Source: Thermoplasmata archaeon (lineage in GTDB: Archaea; Thermoplasmatota; Thermoplasmata; Thermoplasmatales; Thermoplasmataceae). From it: DNA of 40,363 nucleotides. Every line of letters starts with the position of its first letter. Within the stretch, counting starts at the first letter, position 1. The stretch spans positions 1 through 40,363 of the forward strand of contig JAKATR010000065.1 of NCBI GenBank assembly GCA_021818675.1, in the 5' to 3' direction. The notes under the pieces were generated by a model. The model saw nothing but the letters and a program-made list of their open reading frames with translations. It had not been told where the DNA came from and did not search any database. A program made the translations under genes and the position numbers. Below, piece after piece: positions 8,044-16,853 of this stretch.

Positions 8044-9318
8044 TCAATAAGGAGAAGTATTCATGTTTTCCATTTCAGCGACCACACCGACAAGATACAT
8101 AGACCCAGTAACTAATAGTGGTTCGCCCAATGACTTTGAATATTCATAAGCCTCCACTGGATCTTCTATGATCTTAGCCTCCTTAAAAAGACTGCCAGAT
8201 TCTGCCATAAGAATATTGGGATCAAGGCTTCTGCCCGGTTCAGCTGGTCTTGTAAATATTACTCTATTTGATATTTTTCTGATGTTTCTCATGTATGAAT
8301 AGTGATCCTTGTCTGATAACATTCCAATAAGGAGAACAGGGTTGTCATTGAACATTTTACTATATGCTATGGAAAGGGAATTGGCAGCAGGAGGGTTGTG
8401 AGAGCAATCTATAAGTATTCTCGGGTCTCTCCTTATAATCTCAAATCTTCCAGGCCATCTTGCTTTGCTGATACCTTTCTGGATATGGGTTGGATCTAAA
8501 TCTATTCCAGATTCTTCAATGGCTTTTACTGCTGAACATATGTTATCTATCTGGAAATCGCCTATGAGCTTTGATTTAATCTCATATTCATTTTTGTCTG
8601 TTTTCAAGTCAAATGATAAACCATCCTCGGAAACGTTTATTTTATCCACTTTACAACTGCTCCTGACTTCTATTAATTTGCTGTTTCTCATTCTAGCTAT
8701 GCTTCTGATTTCTCTAATGGCCTCGTTTTTTATTTCTGATGTTACTGTAGGTTTCCCATTCTTTATTATTCCGGCTTTTTCAAAAGCTATAGATTGTAAC
8801 GTTCCTCCCAGCCTGTCTGCATGGTCAAATCCAATTTTGGTGATGACTGAAACTTTAGGGACAATGACGTTAGTTGCATCAAGCCTTCCTCCTAATCCAA
8901 CTTCAATAATACCAAAATCTAATTTGTTTTCCTTAAAAGCGTCAAAGGCAAGTTCTGTTGTTACCTCAAAAAAGGTTGGATTTCTGTTTACTTTCATATT
9001 ATCAATTATAAAGTTTTCAACTTTATTTAAAAAACTTTCAATCTCTGAATCTGAAATTTCTCTATTATGTATGAATATGCGCTCATTGAATCTTCTTAAA
9101 TGCGGAGAGGTGTAAAGGCCAGCCCTATACTTTTCCCTAATTATGTTAAAAACCAGTGAAGCAGTTGAACCCTTTCCATTTGTTCCAGCGATGTGAATGC
9201 TTGAGAAGCTTTGATGAGGCTTATTAAGGTACTCGTCAAAGATCTTCATAACATTTAGATCATATTTGATCTCATTTCTCTTAAGATTATAAAGCGTTTC
9301 AAGCCTATGAGAATCCAA
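8044..9318 (-). CDS. folC: Folylpolyglutamate synthase / dihydrofolate synthase (FolC, Mur ligase family)
   Basis: An ATP-dependent ligase adding glutamate to folate-type or pterin cofactors in the cytoplasm. The P-loop SIHIAGTNGKGSTAS is diagnostic of FolC. Further family marks are YTSPHLRRFNERI, EVGLGGRLDATNV, KIGFDHADRLGGTLQSIA..K and DCSHNPPA. The frame opens at TTG 9402, but I prefer TTG 9318 (424 aa). A TATATAT element on this strand (about 9340-9346) is centred 25 nt upstream, and the protein then begins DSHRLETLYNLKR, matching the usual short lead of FolC. Whether the substrate is folate or an archaeal analogue cannot be told from sequence. Confidence 0.85.
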   Translation of the reverse strand: MDSHRLETLYNLKRNEIKYDLNVMKIFDEYLNKPHQSFSSIHIAGTNGKGSTASLVFNIIREKYRAGLYTSPHLRRFNERIFIHNREISDSEIESFLNKVENFIIDNMKVNRNPTFFEVTTELAFDAFKENKLDFGIIEVGLGGRLDATNVIVPKVSVITKIGFDHADRLGGTLQSIAFEKAGIIKNGKPTVTSEIKNEAIREIRSIARMRNSKLIEVRSSCKVDKINVSEDGLSFDLKTDKNEYEIKSKLIGDFQIDNICSAVKAIEESGIDLDPTHIQKGISKARWPGRFEIIRRDPRILIDCSHNPPAANSLSIAYSKMFNDNPVLLIGMLSDKDHYSYMRNIRKISNRVIFTRPAEPGRSLDPNILMAESGSLFKEAKIIEDPVEAYEYSKSLGEPLLVTGSMYLVGVVAEMENMNTSPY

Positions 9319-9552
9319 CGAGGAGTAAGTACACCCCCATATATATCCTTGCCCAAGTTTTAATTTGCGCAATAACGATTTAATAGAAATGTTACCAAAC
9401 AATGTGGAATTATCTCTAAAAAACCAGTGTTCTATTTCCCAACTTCAAATAACCTAGAAAATAATTTGAAGAACCTGCAAACAGTTCTAAGCCAATGTTG
9501 CTTATATTCTGGAATGAAAAAGGATAAAAGGGAAAATGTATAAGGGATACCA

Positions 9553-10275
9553 ATGGATACAAAATTGGCATATCTGGAAGACAATTACTTGAAGGAAACT
9601 ACTGGAAAAGTATTATTTAATGAATTTACAGACCTAATAGTGGACAATTCGGTTTTCTTCCCTACAGGAGAGGGACAGCCCAATGATAGAGGGAAGATTG
9701 TAATAGAAGGGAAAGAATATGAAATTATTGACACATGGAATGATGGCACTGGAGTACATCTCATATCCCATGACACTTATCCAGAAAATATAAAAGGGAA
9801 AGAGGTAAAGCAGTACATTGATTGGTCTGTCAGATACGGGCACATGAAATTTAGAACAGCTTTAAGAATTATCACTGGCATTGCATACAGGGATTATAAG
9901 GCGGCGAACCGCATAAATCAGACATACGATGATCAGGCATGGGTTGATCTGGAGATTCCAGAAATCAATGAAGAAATTGTTAAAAAAATAGAAACCGAAA
10001 CTAATGAAATAATAAAAAAGGGTGTAAATGTTGAATTTGTATATCGGGATAGAAATTCAGTTCTGTTGGACAACGATCTGATGACAATTTCTAGAGGAAA
10101 TATACCAGATTTTCCAAATATAAGGCTTGTAAAAATTGGAGATCTGCCTTACCAGATAGATCACGGGACGCATGTAAGAAATACCTCGGAAGTAGGTACT
10201 GTTAATTTCAAGACCACATTGATTAAAGGGAAAGTGAGCAAAAGGGTTATAATTACTTTATCTGATAAAAAATAA
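9553..10275 (+). CDS. AlaX-like tRNA editing domain protein with altered zinc ligands
   Basis: A 240-residue protein of the alanyl-tRNA editing (AlaX/AlaRS second additional domain) family, which removes serine or glycine from mischarged tRNA-Ala in the cytosol. The N-terminal beta-barrel part carries FFPTGEGQPNDRGKI, typical of AlaX-M. The first zinc motif, normally HxxxH, reads GHMKFRTALRI (His97, Arg101). The second, normally CxxxH in CGGTHV, reads DHGTHVRNTSEVG (Asp203, His207). Two of the four usual ligands are therefore replaced. Either the group uses another metal geometry or the activity differs. Start ATG 9553 follows GGGATACC. It is a stand-alone gene, convergent with the next one. 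Confidence 0.75.
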   Translation: MDTKLAYLEDNYLKETTGKVLFNEFTDLIVDNSVFFPTGEGQPNDRGKIVIEGKEYEIIDTWNDGTGVHLISHDTYPENIKGKEVKQYIDWSVRYGHMKFRTALRIITGIAYRDYKAANRINQTYDDQAWVDLEIPEINEEIVKKIETETNEIIKKGVNVEFVYRDRNSVLLDNDLMTISRGNIPDFPNIRLVKIGDLPYQIDHGTHVRNTSEVGTVNFKTTLIKGKVSKRVIITLSDKK

Positions 10276-10280
10276 ATTTT

Positions 10281-10874
10281 TTAATTTATTCTATTGTCTA
10301 TTCCCATTTTTGTCAGGTTCCTCTCCTTTGTTCTCGAAGATGTATTATAAGTTAACCTTCCAACCATAGTTGCAACCCCCACAATAAGGAAAGGTACTCC
10401 AATTTCATCAAGGAAGAGATTACTTTGATTTCTGGTTATATACCAACTCAGTTCAGTAACCACAACGTGTAAATGTGGCGCATTTGTAGTTATTATCAAA
10501 CATAAGGAATATGATATCCCATGTGCATTTACGGGGGAAGTATAGAAAGTCTGATCAACGGAATTATTCAGGAAAGTTTGATTTTTTGTTACTGGCCAGC
10601 CAGTTGAATTTGTGTAACTTGCTATATAAAAAAGTCTGTATGAAAATGGAGTTCCATTTGGGTCTGAGAATGAAATATTGGATATAAACGATCCTCCAAC
10701 AACAAACCCAGTGGAATAAAAATTGGTTTTATTGGTAATGCTTACGGGGAAAACGTTATCGACAACGTAAGCCTTATATGGCTTTGGTTCGATATAAGAG
10801 TAATTTAGCACAAGAATCCCTAATATTATAAAGATTATGGCCAACACATAGAATCTATCCATCAACCTCTTCAT
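10281..10874 (-). CDS. Membrane-anchored protein of unknown function
   Basis: About 197 residues from ATG 10874. There is one hydrophobic N-terminal segment (residues 10-27, VLAIIFIILGILVLNY), a ~125-residue domain probably outside the cell, and a second hydrophobic segment (about 157-173, FLIVGVATMVG). The outer part has many N-x-S/T sites (NKT, NIS, NST, NQT, NNS, NQS), suggesting a glycosylated surface domain rich in beta strands. I do not recognise the family. The frame extends upstream to 11069 but that part overlaps the divergent gene and looks non-coding. It faces a zinc-ribbon membrane protein across about 105 nt. Confidence 0.6.
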   Translation of the reverse strand: MKRLMDRFYVLAIIFIILGILVLNYSYIEPKPYKAYVVDNVFPVSITNKTNFYSTGFVVGGSFISNISFSDPNGTPFSYRLFYIASYTNSTGWPVTKNQTFLNNSVDQTFYTSPVNAHGISYSLCLIITTNAPHLHVVVTELSWYITRNQSNLFLDEIGVPFLIVGVATMVGRLTYNTSSRTKERNLTKMGIDNRIN

Positions 10875-10952
10875 AATAACCGTTTTTAATTTGGTTAATG
10901 ATGTAATTTTCTTTTGTTCTACCTTTGGCACATTTATAATATTGTTATAGGG

Positions 10953-10960
10953 TATATATA
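10953..10960 (+). promoter_or_regulatory. TATA box for the zinc-ribbon membrane protein
   Basis: TATATATA is centred about 25 nt upstream of TTG 10981, supporting a leaderless transcript that starts at this unusual start codon. Confidence 0.45.
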
Positions 10961-10980
10961 GGTTACAAGAATAACATTTG

Positions 10981-11967
10981 TTGAAACAAAAGAAGGCAGA
11001 GGAAAGAGCAATAGAGTATGTATTTATAACCGCACTTGCTCTTATTATTCTATCAGCGTGTTTTTTCATTTTTAAATTACTATTAGGACATTATGATCTA
11101 CACATCACGTCATTAAACAATAATTTGCCTTTTATTATTACGGGAAACCTATCCTGGTTGTTAATTATAATATTGGTGCCAGTCTTATTTATCTGTATAC
11201 TATTTTACATAATGGATTCTAATAGAAATGGTGTTTTCATAGCTGAAAATGGGTTTAAAATCTCATCCTTACTATTTCTTGTGGAATTTCTCATAATAAG
11301 TGTTTCATATTATGTTAGCCCTTCGGCTGCGTCTACGATGAAAGGTTTTAACAACCTTGATTATGCTTTATATTACTCGGTCTGGACAATTTATATTGGC
11401 TTAATTTCTCTGGTTCCACCGCTGGTTATTTTTATTCTTCTTAATTTGTATAGAAGAACGGGCAATGGATCAAAATTGTTTTCCGGGACATTTAACCTTC
11501 AGCAGAGTCTTATAGTCTCAATTCCGATCGCATTGATTTCCGACATAATCTGGTCAAACGCATTGATCGAGGGAATTCAATATTACCTTTTGTTTTACGC
11601 GGTTTCCATTTTGTTTATGACAAAAGGTCCAGTAATTGCTTCTTTTGCTGCTTTATTTCCACTGGAAATAAATATAATGGCGTATTCATTCTTCGGAATT
11701 CTGGAACTTCCTTTTATATTTTTGATATTTGTCCTTATCGCTGCAGGGTTCTTGCAATTGGTTTCTATGCTTCCAAGGCACGGAGGGAATGAAGATGAAC
11801 CGAAAATTCAGAAACAACCATCCAAAGAGAAAAAAATAGAGAAAGAAAAACCAAGCTGGGTAAATGGGAAATGCCCTAATTGTGGGCATTCCGCATTTTT
11901 GATAAAAGGAGGGGCTTCAAAAAACCTAGTCTGCCAGAATTGTGGTTATGAATTTAATAAATTTTGA
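10981..11967 (+). CDS. Multi-spanning membrane protein with C-terminal zinc ribbon
   Basis: About 328 residues with roughly seven hydrophobic segments through residue 265, a charged linker of alternating Lys/Glu, and a C-terminal zinc ribbon: CPNCG, 17 residues, then CQNCGYEF. The family is unknown to me. The membrane part recalls polytopic archaeal proteins annotated only as hypothetical, and I see no catalytic motif. The zinc ribbon is presumably cytoplasmic and could bind protein or nucleic acid. The start is TTG 10981 or the adjacent TTG 10978, chosen from the TATA box. It is divergent from the membrane-anchored protein and convergent with the MFS gene. Confidence 0.65.
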   Translation: MKQKKAEERAIEYVFITALALIILSACFFIFKLLLGHYDLHITSLNNNLPFIITGNLSWLLIIILVPVLFICILFYIMDSNRNGVFIAENGFKISSLLFLVEFLIISVSYYVSPSAASTMKGFNNLDYALYYSVWTIYIGLISLVPPLVIFILLNLYRRTGNGSKLFSGTFNLQQSLIVSIPIALISDIIWSNALIEGIQYYLLFYAVSILFMTKGPVIASFAALFPLEINIMAYSFFGILELPFIFLIFVLIAAGFLQLVSMLPRHGGNEDEPKIQKQPSKEKKIEKEKPSWVNGKCPNCGHSAFLIKGGASKNLVCQNCGYEFNKF

Positions 11968-12048
11968 TAAGAAAAATGAATAAAATCATAGCTATAAAAG
12001 ATATTTTTTCAATAAAAGTTAACACAAAAACAATCATTTAATTCAGTT

Positions 12049-13167
12049 CTAATATTTTATAAGCCCCCTGCTTTTGTTTCGATTGTCAAAGAAAGATTTC
12101 GACAATTTTAAAAATAAATACATTAGTGGAGCTGCAAAGAGAATAAGAACACCTGTCATGGCAAAATATGAATACAACGCACTTCCTGCGAGAGAACCCA
12201 CTATGAAGCCAATACCAAATAAGGATTCATAATAAAATACTCCTGTTCCAGGGGAAGAGGTTTCAGATAAGTATGCTAATATTTTAGAAAATCCAACAGA
12301 AACACCAACTCCACCAATAGCAAGCACAGCTATAATTGTAAAAAGGTTAAAGCTGAATATCCATACTAAAGGCAGGGAAACAAATAATGAAGTTATTAAT
12401 CCTATCTTTTCAATGTTCTTAAATGTTAAAAAATTTAGAAGCAACGATCCTCCAGCGAATGATATACCCCAGATTGAAACAACTATGCCTATTAAATAAA
12501 GCTCTATACCTCTGTTTATAAGTAATGGAATCAGAACAAAAAAAGTGAAACCTGCTAAAATACCAACAAATACCATTGGTAAAACCATCATTAGATCGGG
12601 GCTTTCCTTTTTTACTAACACCTTGTCTTTTTTATCAACAGGTTGTAACACAAATCCTAAGAGAAACAACGATCCCGTTATAACAAAAATAGAAGAGTAA
12701 CCTACTAAATGCAAAATTGATCCTATGACTGCAGGCAATATTCCCGCAGGGATGCCCCATGCTGCCGAATATAGCTCTGCATGTCCCTTAATTTCAAGGA
12801 GATTGATCTCTATTTCAGTAGAAATCCAGAAAAATGATTGAATACTTCCTCCGATAATAACCACTGGAACCAAAAAATAGAAGCTTTGGTTGATTACCAT
12901 AACAAAGGATAAAATTGATAAAACGAGGAACGGTGCCTTCATTCCAAAATTTATCATCTTTTTATTATAATTTTTATAGAAGAAACCTACGATTAAAAAA
13001 GGGAGACTAATGAGTGCCCCAAGTATTCCTGTAAATAGATAACCGACACCGTATGAATTTCCTATAATGGGAAACGTAAAGCTCAGAATCATCCACGAAG
13101 ATGAAAAAATAAGGCTCGAAAGCACCAGATAAACGGGATTCTCCAATTTTCTTCCTCTTTCACTCAT
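12049..13167 (-). CDS. MFS-type membrane transporter
   Basis: A 372-residue polytopic protein with about 11-12 hydrophobic segments in two halves. The halves are divided by a charged loop near residues 175-192 (PVDKKDKVLVKKESPDL), the organisation of the major facilitator superfamily. The first half has YLFTGILGALISLPFLIVG and the second has WGISFAGGSLLLNF and GGVGVSVGFSKIL, typical glycine-rich MFS helices. It is slightly short for the superfamily (usually 390-450 aa). The substrate is not predictable. Start ATG 13167. Confidence 0.7.
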   Translation of the reverse strand: MSERGRKLENPVYLVLSSLIFSSSWMILSFTFPIIGNSYGVGYLFTGILGALISLPFLIVGFFYKNYNKKMINFGMKAPFLVLSILSFVMVINQSFYFLVPVVIIGGSIQSFFWISTEIEINLLEIKGHAELYSAAWGIPAGILPAVIGSILHLVGYSSIFVITGSLFLLGFVLQPVDKKDKVLVKKESPDLMMVLPMVFVGILAGFTFFVLIPLLINRGIELYLIGIVVSIWGISFAGGSLLLNFLTFKNIEKIGLITSLFVSLPLVWIFSFNLFTIIAVLAIGGVGVSVGFSKILAYLSETSSPGTGVFYYESLFGIGFIVGSLAGSALYSYFAMTGVLILFAAPLMYLFLKLSKSFFDNRNKSRGLIKY

Positions 13168-13218
13168 TCAGCCTTGTCTGAATGGTATTCTAGAATATAC
13201 TTATTTTTAGAGGGGAAA

Positions 13219-13389
13219 TTACTTCAATTCTGGGTCCATTTTTTTAATTTTGATACCATTATCTTCATAAAAAACTATGATATCATTGCCAGTGAGTCCA
13301 AGTTCTTTCGAGACTTTTTTGGGTATGGTCACTCGCATGGAATTCCCCTTTAAAGTAACATGAGTTACATCAATTACTCTTTTTGCCAT
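13219..13389 (-). CDS. Small AbrB/SpoVT-type DNA-binding protein
   Basis: A 56-residue protein too short for many ORF filters. It begins MAKRVIDVTHVTLKGNSMRV and continues TIPKKVSKELGLTGND, the swapped-hairpin AbrB/MazE signature (S.RVTIPK.V...LGL..GD). Such proteins are dimeric transcription regulators or antitoxins. No toxin gene lies beside it, so a chromosomal regulator is more likely than an antitoxin. A TATA-like ATATATTTG on this strand lies about 25 nt before ATG 13389. It is divergent from the L10e gene across about 150 nt and lies 51 nt downstream of the MFS start on the same strand. Confidence 0.8.
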   Translation of the reverse strand: MAKRVIDVTHVTLKGNSMRVTIPKKVSKELGLTGNDIIVFYEDNGIKIKKMDPELK

Positions 13390-13502
13390 TAGTGTAATTA
13401 TTGCAATTATTCAAATATATCCCCCTAGAAATTATGAAACACCCATTTCCTTCATTTATAACAATAACGCATCATCTTTTTTAAAAAAATGGAGTAGTGG
13501 AG

Positions 13503-13513
13503 TTTTTATATGG
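13503..13513 (+). promoter_or_regulatory. TATA box for ribosomal protein L10e
   Basis: TTTTTATATGG lies about 25-35 nt before ATG 13538, the usual archaeal core-promoter distance for a leaderless or near-leaderless mRNA. Confidence 0.5.
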
Positions 13514-13537
13514 AGAATCATTTCCCATTAGATAAAA

Positions 13538-14068
13538 ATGGTAACAAAACCAGCGAGAATGTATTCAAAGATTAAGGGGCCATCCTATACACGTAGAGAG
13601 TTCATGGGTGGTGTTCCGTATTCAAAGATCACAACTTTTACGCAGGGAAATCAAAAGAAGGATTTTGATATAGAAATGAGGCTCATAGCCGAAGAATCAT
13701 GCCAGATAAGGCATACTGCACTGGAAGCCGCAAGAATTTCCATAAACAGAAAGCTCTCAGAACAGGTGGGAAATGAGAATTTCTTTCTTCAGATCAGACC
13801 ATATCCACATCATGTTATAAGAGAGCATAAAATGGCAACAGGAGCTGGCGCTGATAGGATATCAAGCGGAATGAGAAATGCTTTTGGAAAACCTGTTGGT
13901 ACTGCAGCCAGAGTTTATTCAAATGATATAGTCATGGTAGGAAGAACAACAGCAGAAGGTGCCAAAAAAATGAAAGAAGCACTACACAAGGCATCTATAA
14001 AATTACCGACACCTTGCAGAATAGAGATTTCAAAGGGAAAAGATATTTCCGCAAAAATTGGTCTCTAA
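13538..14068 (+). CDS. rpl10e: 50S ribosomal protein L10e (uL16 family)
   Basis: A large-subunit ribosomal protein near the A-site and 5S rRNA region. The 176-residue protein shows the family's landmarks: KPARMYSKIKGPSYTRREF at the N-terminus, NFFLQIRPYPHHVIREHKMA in the middle, the loop GAGADRISSGMRNAFGKP, and VGRTTAEGAKKMKEAL near the end. Length matches archaeal L10e (170-180 aa). It is monocistronic with its own TATA box. Its stop overlaps the convergent agmatinase stop by 4 nt. Confidence 0.97.
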   Translation: MVTKPARMYSKIKGPSYTRREFMGGVPYSKITTFTQGNQKKDFDIEMRLIAEESCQIRHTALEAARISINRKLSEQVGNENFFLQIRPYPHHVIREHKMATGAGADRISSGMRNAFGKPVGTAARVYSNDIVMVGRTTAEGAKKMKEALHKASIKLPTPCRIEISKGKDISAKIGL

Positions 14069-14964
14069 TTTTTCATTTCTCTGCTTCCAATAAAATCCTG
14101 AATTAACTTTGCGGCAAGTACTGCCGTATTACCATTGTCATAAACTGGTGAAAATTCCAGAACATCAAACCCAACGATTCTTTTTGAAAATTTTCTGATT
14201 AAGGCTCTTACATCGGTATCTTTAATTCCATACGGTTCTGGTGTACCTACAGCAGGGGCATATGATGGATCCATACCATCCATATCTATGGAAAAATATA
14301 TGCTTGATTCAGGCGGTATCTTCGCATTGTTAATTGCGTTATTTATGCCAGAGTTTAAAACTTCTTCCGATCTTATGAATTTTACCTTGTTGAAATCCCT
14401 GTCTTCAAATTCTTCTCTTGAAATGGATCGGGTTCCAAATGAAAATATCTTTCCTTCTCCAAGTACTTCCAAAGCTCTGTGTGTAATGCAGGCATGGTTA
14501 AACTTGCTACCCATATACTCATCACGGAAATCCGAGTGTGCATCGATTATTATCATTACGGAATTTTTGAAATTTCTAATTGCACCACTAGTAATTGAGT
14601 GTTCTCCTCCTATCATAATGGGTATTTTTCCATCTCCGGTGATCAATTCGGTTATTCTCTGAACGGACTCCACGACCTCCTCAGGGTCCTCACTTACTGA
14701 TAAATTTCCCAAATCGCAAATGGGAATTTCTCCAAAATCAACACCATAATGTGCATCAAAGGATTCTAAGTTATCGTAGGCAATCCTTACTGCATCTGGA
14801 GCCAAGCTGGAGCCCTTTCTGAACGATGAGGTCTGATCGAAAGGAACCCCAAATATTACATATTTGGAATCTTCGTAAGTAAAGTGTGCATCAGCTATTT
14901 TTCTAAGGGAAATATAAGAACTTAGTTCCCCAGCATTATCTTTCTGACGCCCATTGCTTCCCAA
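14065..14964 (-). CDS. speB: Agmatinase / ureohydrolase family (arginase fold)
   Basis: Probably hydrolyses agmatine to putrescine and urea for polyamine synthesis. The metal-binding motifs are GGEHSIT (His122), [10 protein letters not shown] (Asp141, His143, Asp145) and [13 protein letters not shown] (Asp228, Asp230), all in the right order for a two-manganese ureohydrolase. Length (299 aa) is normal. The start at ATG 14964 lies within the end of the aIF5A gene, a 43-nt overlap; no later start is available before the conserved region. The pairing makes sense, since polyamines supply the aminobutyl group for aIF5A modification. The exact substrate (agmatine or an aminopropylated derivative) is not settled by sequence. 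Confidence 0.88.
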   Translation of the reverse strand: MGSNGRQKDNAGELSSYISLRKIADAHFTYEDSKYVIFGVPFDQTSSFRKGSSLAPDAVRIAYDNLESFDAHYGVDFGEIPICDLGNLSVSEDPEEVVESVQRITELITGDGKIPIMIGGEHSITSGAIRNFKNSVMIIIDAHSDFRDEYMGSKFNHACITHRALEVLGEGKIFSFGTRSISREEFEDRDFNKVKFIRSEEVLNSGINNAINNAKIPPESSIYFSIDMDGMDPSYAPAVGTPEPYGIKDTDVRALIRKFSKRIVGFDVLEFSPVYDNGNTAVLAAKLIQDFIGSREMKN

Positions 14965-15311
14965 TAAGATACCTCTGTTCCTGCTTTAACCTTATCTAAT
15001 TCGTCATCCGAAAGCGATATGAGAAAAGTCTCATAGGTTTCGCTATCCATTAATTGAGCCTCTTTGTTTGCCACGCTAAGTACCTGAGCATTTTTCTTTT
15101 CTATTATTGGCACTTTAACCTTATGCTTGACAGGAAAAACCACGCTTCTTTTTTGGTTATCAAAGATACCAATAGCAACAATCCTCGCCTTTGCTTCACC
15201 ATGTTTTCCGGGCTTAGATGTTGTAATATCCATTATCTTGCATGGAGAATCATCAACAAGCATATACCTCCCAACTTTCAATTCTCTTACTTCGGCTTCT
15301 TGCCAACTCAT
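14922..15311 (-). CDS. eif5A: Translation factor aIF5A
   Basis: A 129-residue translation elongation factor that helps peptide bond formation at difficult sequences on the ribosome. The loop [19 protein letters not shown] contains Lys36, the site of (deoxy)hypusine modification. The N-terminal SH3-like domain is followed by an OB-fold domain ending [18 protein letters not shown]-like element on this strand (about 15340-15348) lies some 30 nt before ATG 15311. The agmatinase gene starts inside its last 14 codons, so the two are translated from one mRNA. Confidence 0.95.
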   Translation of the reverse strand: MSWQEAEVRELKVGRYMLVDDSPCKIMDITTSKPGKHGEAKARIVAIGIFDNQKRSVVFPVKHKVKVPIIEKKNAQVLSVANKEAQLMDSETYETFLISLSDDELDKVKAGTEVSYWEAMGVRKIMLGN

Positions 15312-15401
15312 ATAAAACCATGGGGTTATGAGTTAGGTGTTATAATTTTTTACTATACCTTAAATGGATTAAATCATATAGAAAGGGCAATTAAGAATAA
15401 A

Positions 15402-16853
15402 TCAGTAACTTTCCAGGGCTGTTTGTTGGGTGTACTTTTCACCCTTTATCTTTACTGGATATTCCCCAGTTAAGCAACCGAGACACAAACTCTTAGATCC
15501 AAGCCCTATGCTCTTTTTCAAACCTTCTAAAGAAAGATAAGCTAGGGAATTCGATCCTATTTCTGCATTTATATCTGAAATAGTTTTATTTAGAGCGATA
15601 AACTGATCCCTTGTTTTCATATCTACACCCAAATAACATGGGGCAATAATCATGGGAGATCCAATTCTTACATGGATTTCAGCAGCACCGGCAGATCTCA
15701 GAATTGAAACAATATAACGCATAGTTGTTCCTCTGACAATACTATCGTCTATGAGCACAACCCTTTTTCCTGCTATAGCAGATTTGATAGGATTTAACTT
15801 TATCTTTACCGAATTGGACCTGAGACTTTGAGTTGGCATTATGAAGGTTCTTTCTGAATATCTGTTTTTGAAGAGGCCCTCTGAATATTCTATACCTAAT
15901 TCAAGAGCATATCCCATTGCCTGAGTCCTTCCAGAATCAGGAACGGGAACTACCACATCTGCTTTCACAGGTGACTCTCTGGCCAACTCCCTTCCCATTA
16001 AAATTCTGGCATTATAAACCTCCACATTATCAATGATACTATCTGGCCTTGAGAAGTATACGTATTCAAACATACAATGGGCAGTTCTTATAGAAGGTAC
16101 ATTTAGAATTGTTTTGTATTCGCCTTCAAAAAACTCAATCACTTCTCCAGGTTCTACATCTCTTATGATCTTTCCTCCTAACACATCAATTACAGAAGAT
16201 TCAGATGCTACAATATAGTTATTTCCTACTTTTCCAAAGATAAGTGGGCGGATCCCAAGAGGGTCTCTGAAGGCATACAGTTTATTATTAATTATAAGTG
16301 CGCATGAATATGAACCTCTCAATAGATTCATTGCATTTTTGAATCCGTTTTTTAATCCCTTTTCACTAATTTCCCTTGAAAGTACCATAAGAAGAACTTC
16401 AGTGTCCAGTTGTGTCTGGAAAGTGATACCTTTCTTTTTAAGTTCCTCTCTTAATTCAACTTGATTTACTATTTCTCCATTATGTGAAAGGGCGAGTTCA
16501 CCAAGCATAGAGGATACGGTGACCGGACCTGCACCACTAAGGTCTTTAGCCCCTGCTGTTGAATATCTGTTATGACCTACTCCAATTAATCCACTAAGTT
16601 TGGAATATATACTTCCATTCTCAACTGAACTTTTAAAACCTTCATTGACAAGGCCCATGACCTTAACAGTGTTAATTCTAGTCCCATCATATATGGATAT
16701 ACCAGAACTTTCCTGTCCACGATGTTGCAGTGTCCTTAATGAAGTAAATATCCAATCAAATGCGCTATCTGTGCCGTAAAAACCTACGACGGCACAGTGC
16801 TCATTTGGTTTTTGCCCAACTGTACTCTCTGAGTCTTGGACTAGGGAATCCAC
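15402..16853 (-). CDS. purF: Amidophosphoribosyltransferase (PurF), iron-sulfur type
   Basis: Catalyses the first step of purine synthesis: PRPP plus glutamine to phosphoribosylamine. The N-terminal nucleophile is Cys20 in EHCAVVGFYG, preceded by a 19-residue propeptide that must be removed. TLQHRGQESSGI and GHNRYSTAG complete the glutaminase site. The PRPP loop is VVLIDDSIVRGTTMRYIV (about 366-383). Cys260, Cys406, Cys457 and Cys460 (CLGCLTGEYP) match the four ligands of a [4Fe-4S] cluster as in the Bacillus-type enzyme. The only usable start is GTG 16853, which lies inside the L37e gene (53-nt overlap). Length 483 aa is typical. Confidence 0.95.
   Translation of the reverse strand: MDSLVQDSESTVGQKPNEHCAVVGFYGTDSAFDWIFTSLRTLQHRGQESSGISIYDGTRINTVKVMGLVNEGFKSSVENGSIYSKLSGLIGVGHNRYSTAGAKDLSGAGPVTVSSMLGELALSHNGEIVNQVELREELKKKGITFQTQLDTEVLLMVLSREISEKGLKNGFKNAMNLLRGSYSCALIINNKLYAFRDPLGIRPLIFGKVGNNYIVASESSVIDVLGGKIIRDVEPGEVIEFFEGEYKTILNVPSIRTAHCMFEYVYFSRPDSIIDNVEVYNARILMGRELARESPVKADVVVPVPDSGRTQAMGYALELGIEYSEGLFKNRYSERTFIMPTQSLRSNSVKIKLNPIKSAIAGKRVVLIDDSIVRGTTMRYIVSILRSAGAAEIHVRIGSPMIIAPCYLGVDMKTRDQFIALNKTISDINAEIGSNSLAYLSLEGLKKSIGLGSKSLCLGCLTGEYPVKIKGEKYTQQTALESY

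Noticed and set aside
8465-9115. 216-residue plus-strand frame
   Set aside because: It lies wholly antisense to folC, which has clear Mur-ligase motifs; the frame has no motif and only mirrors its codon pattern.
13219-13389. Toxin-antitoxin pair with the AbrB-type protein as antitoxin
   Set aside because: No small toxin-like gene lies next to it on the same strand; the neighbours are an MFS carrier and L10e.
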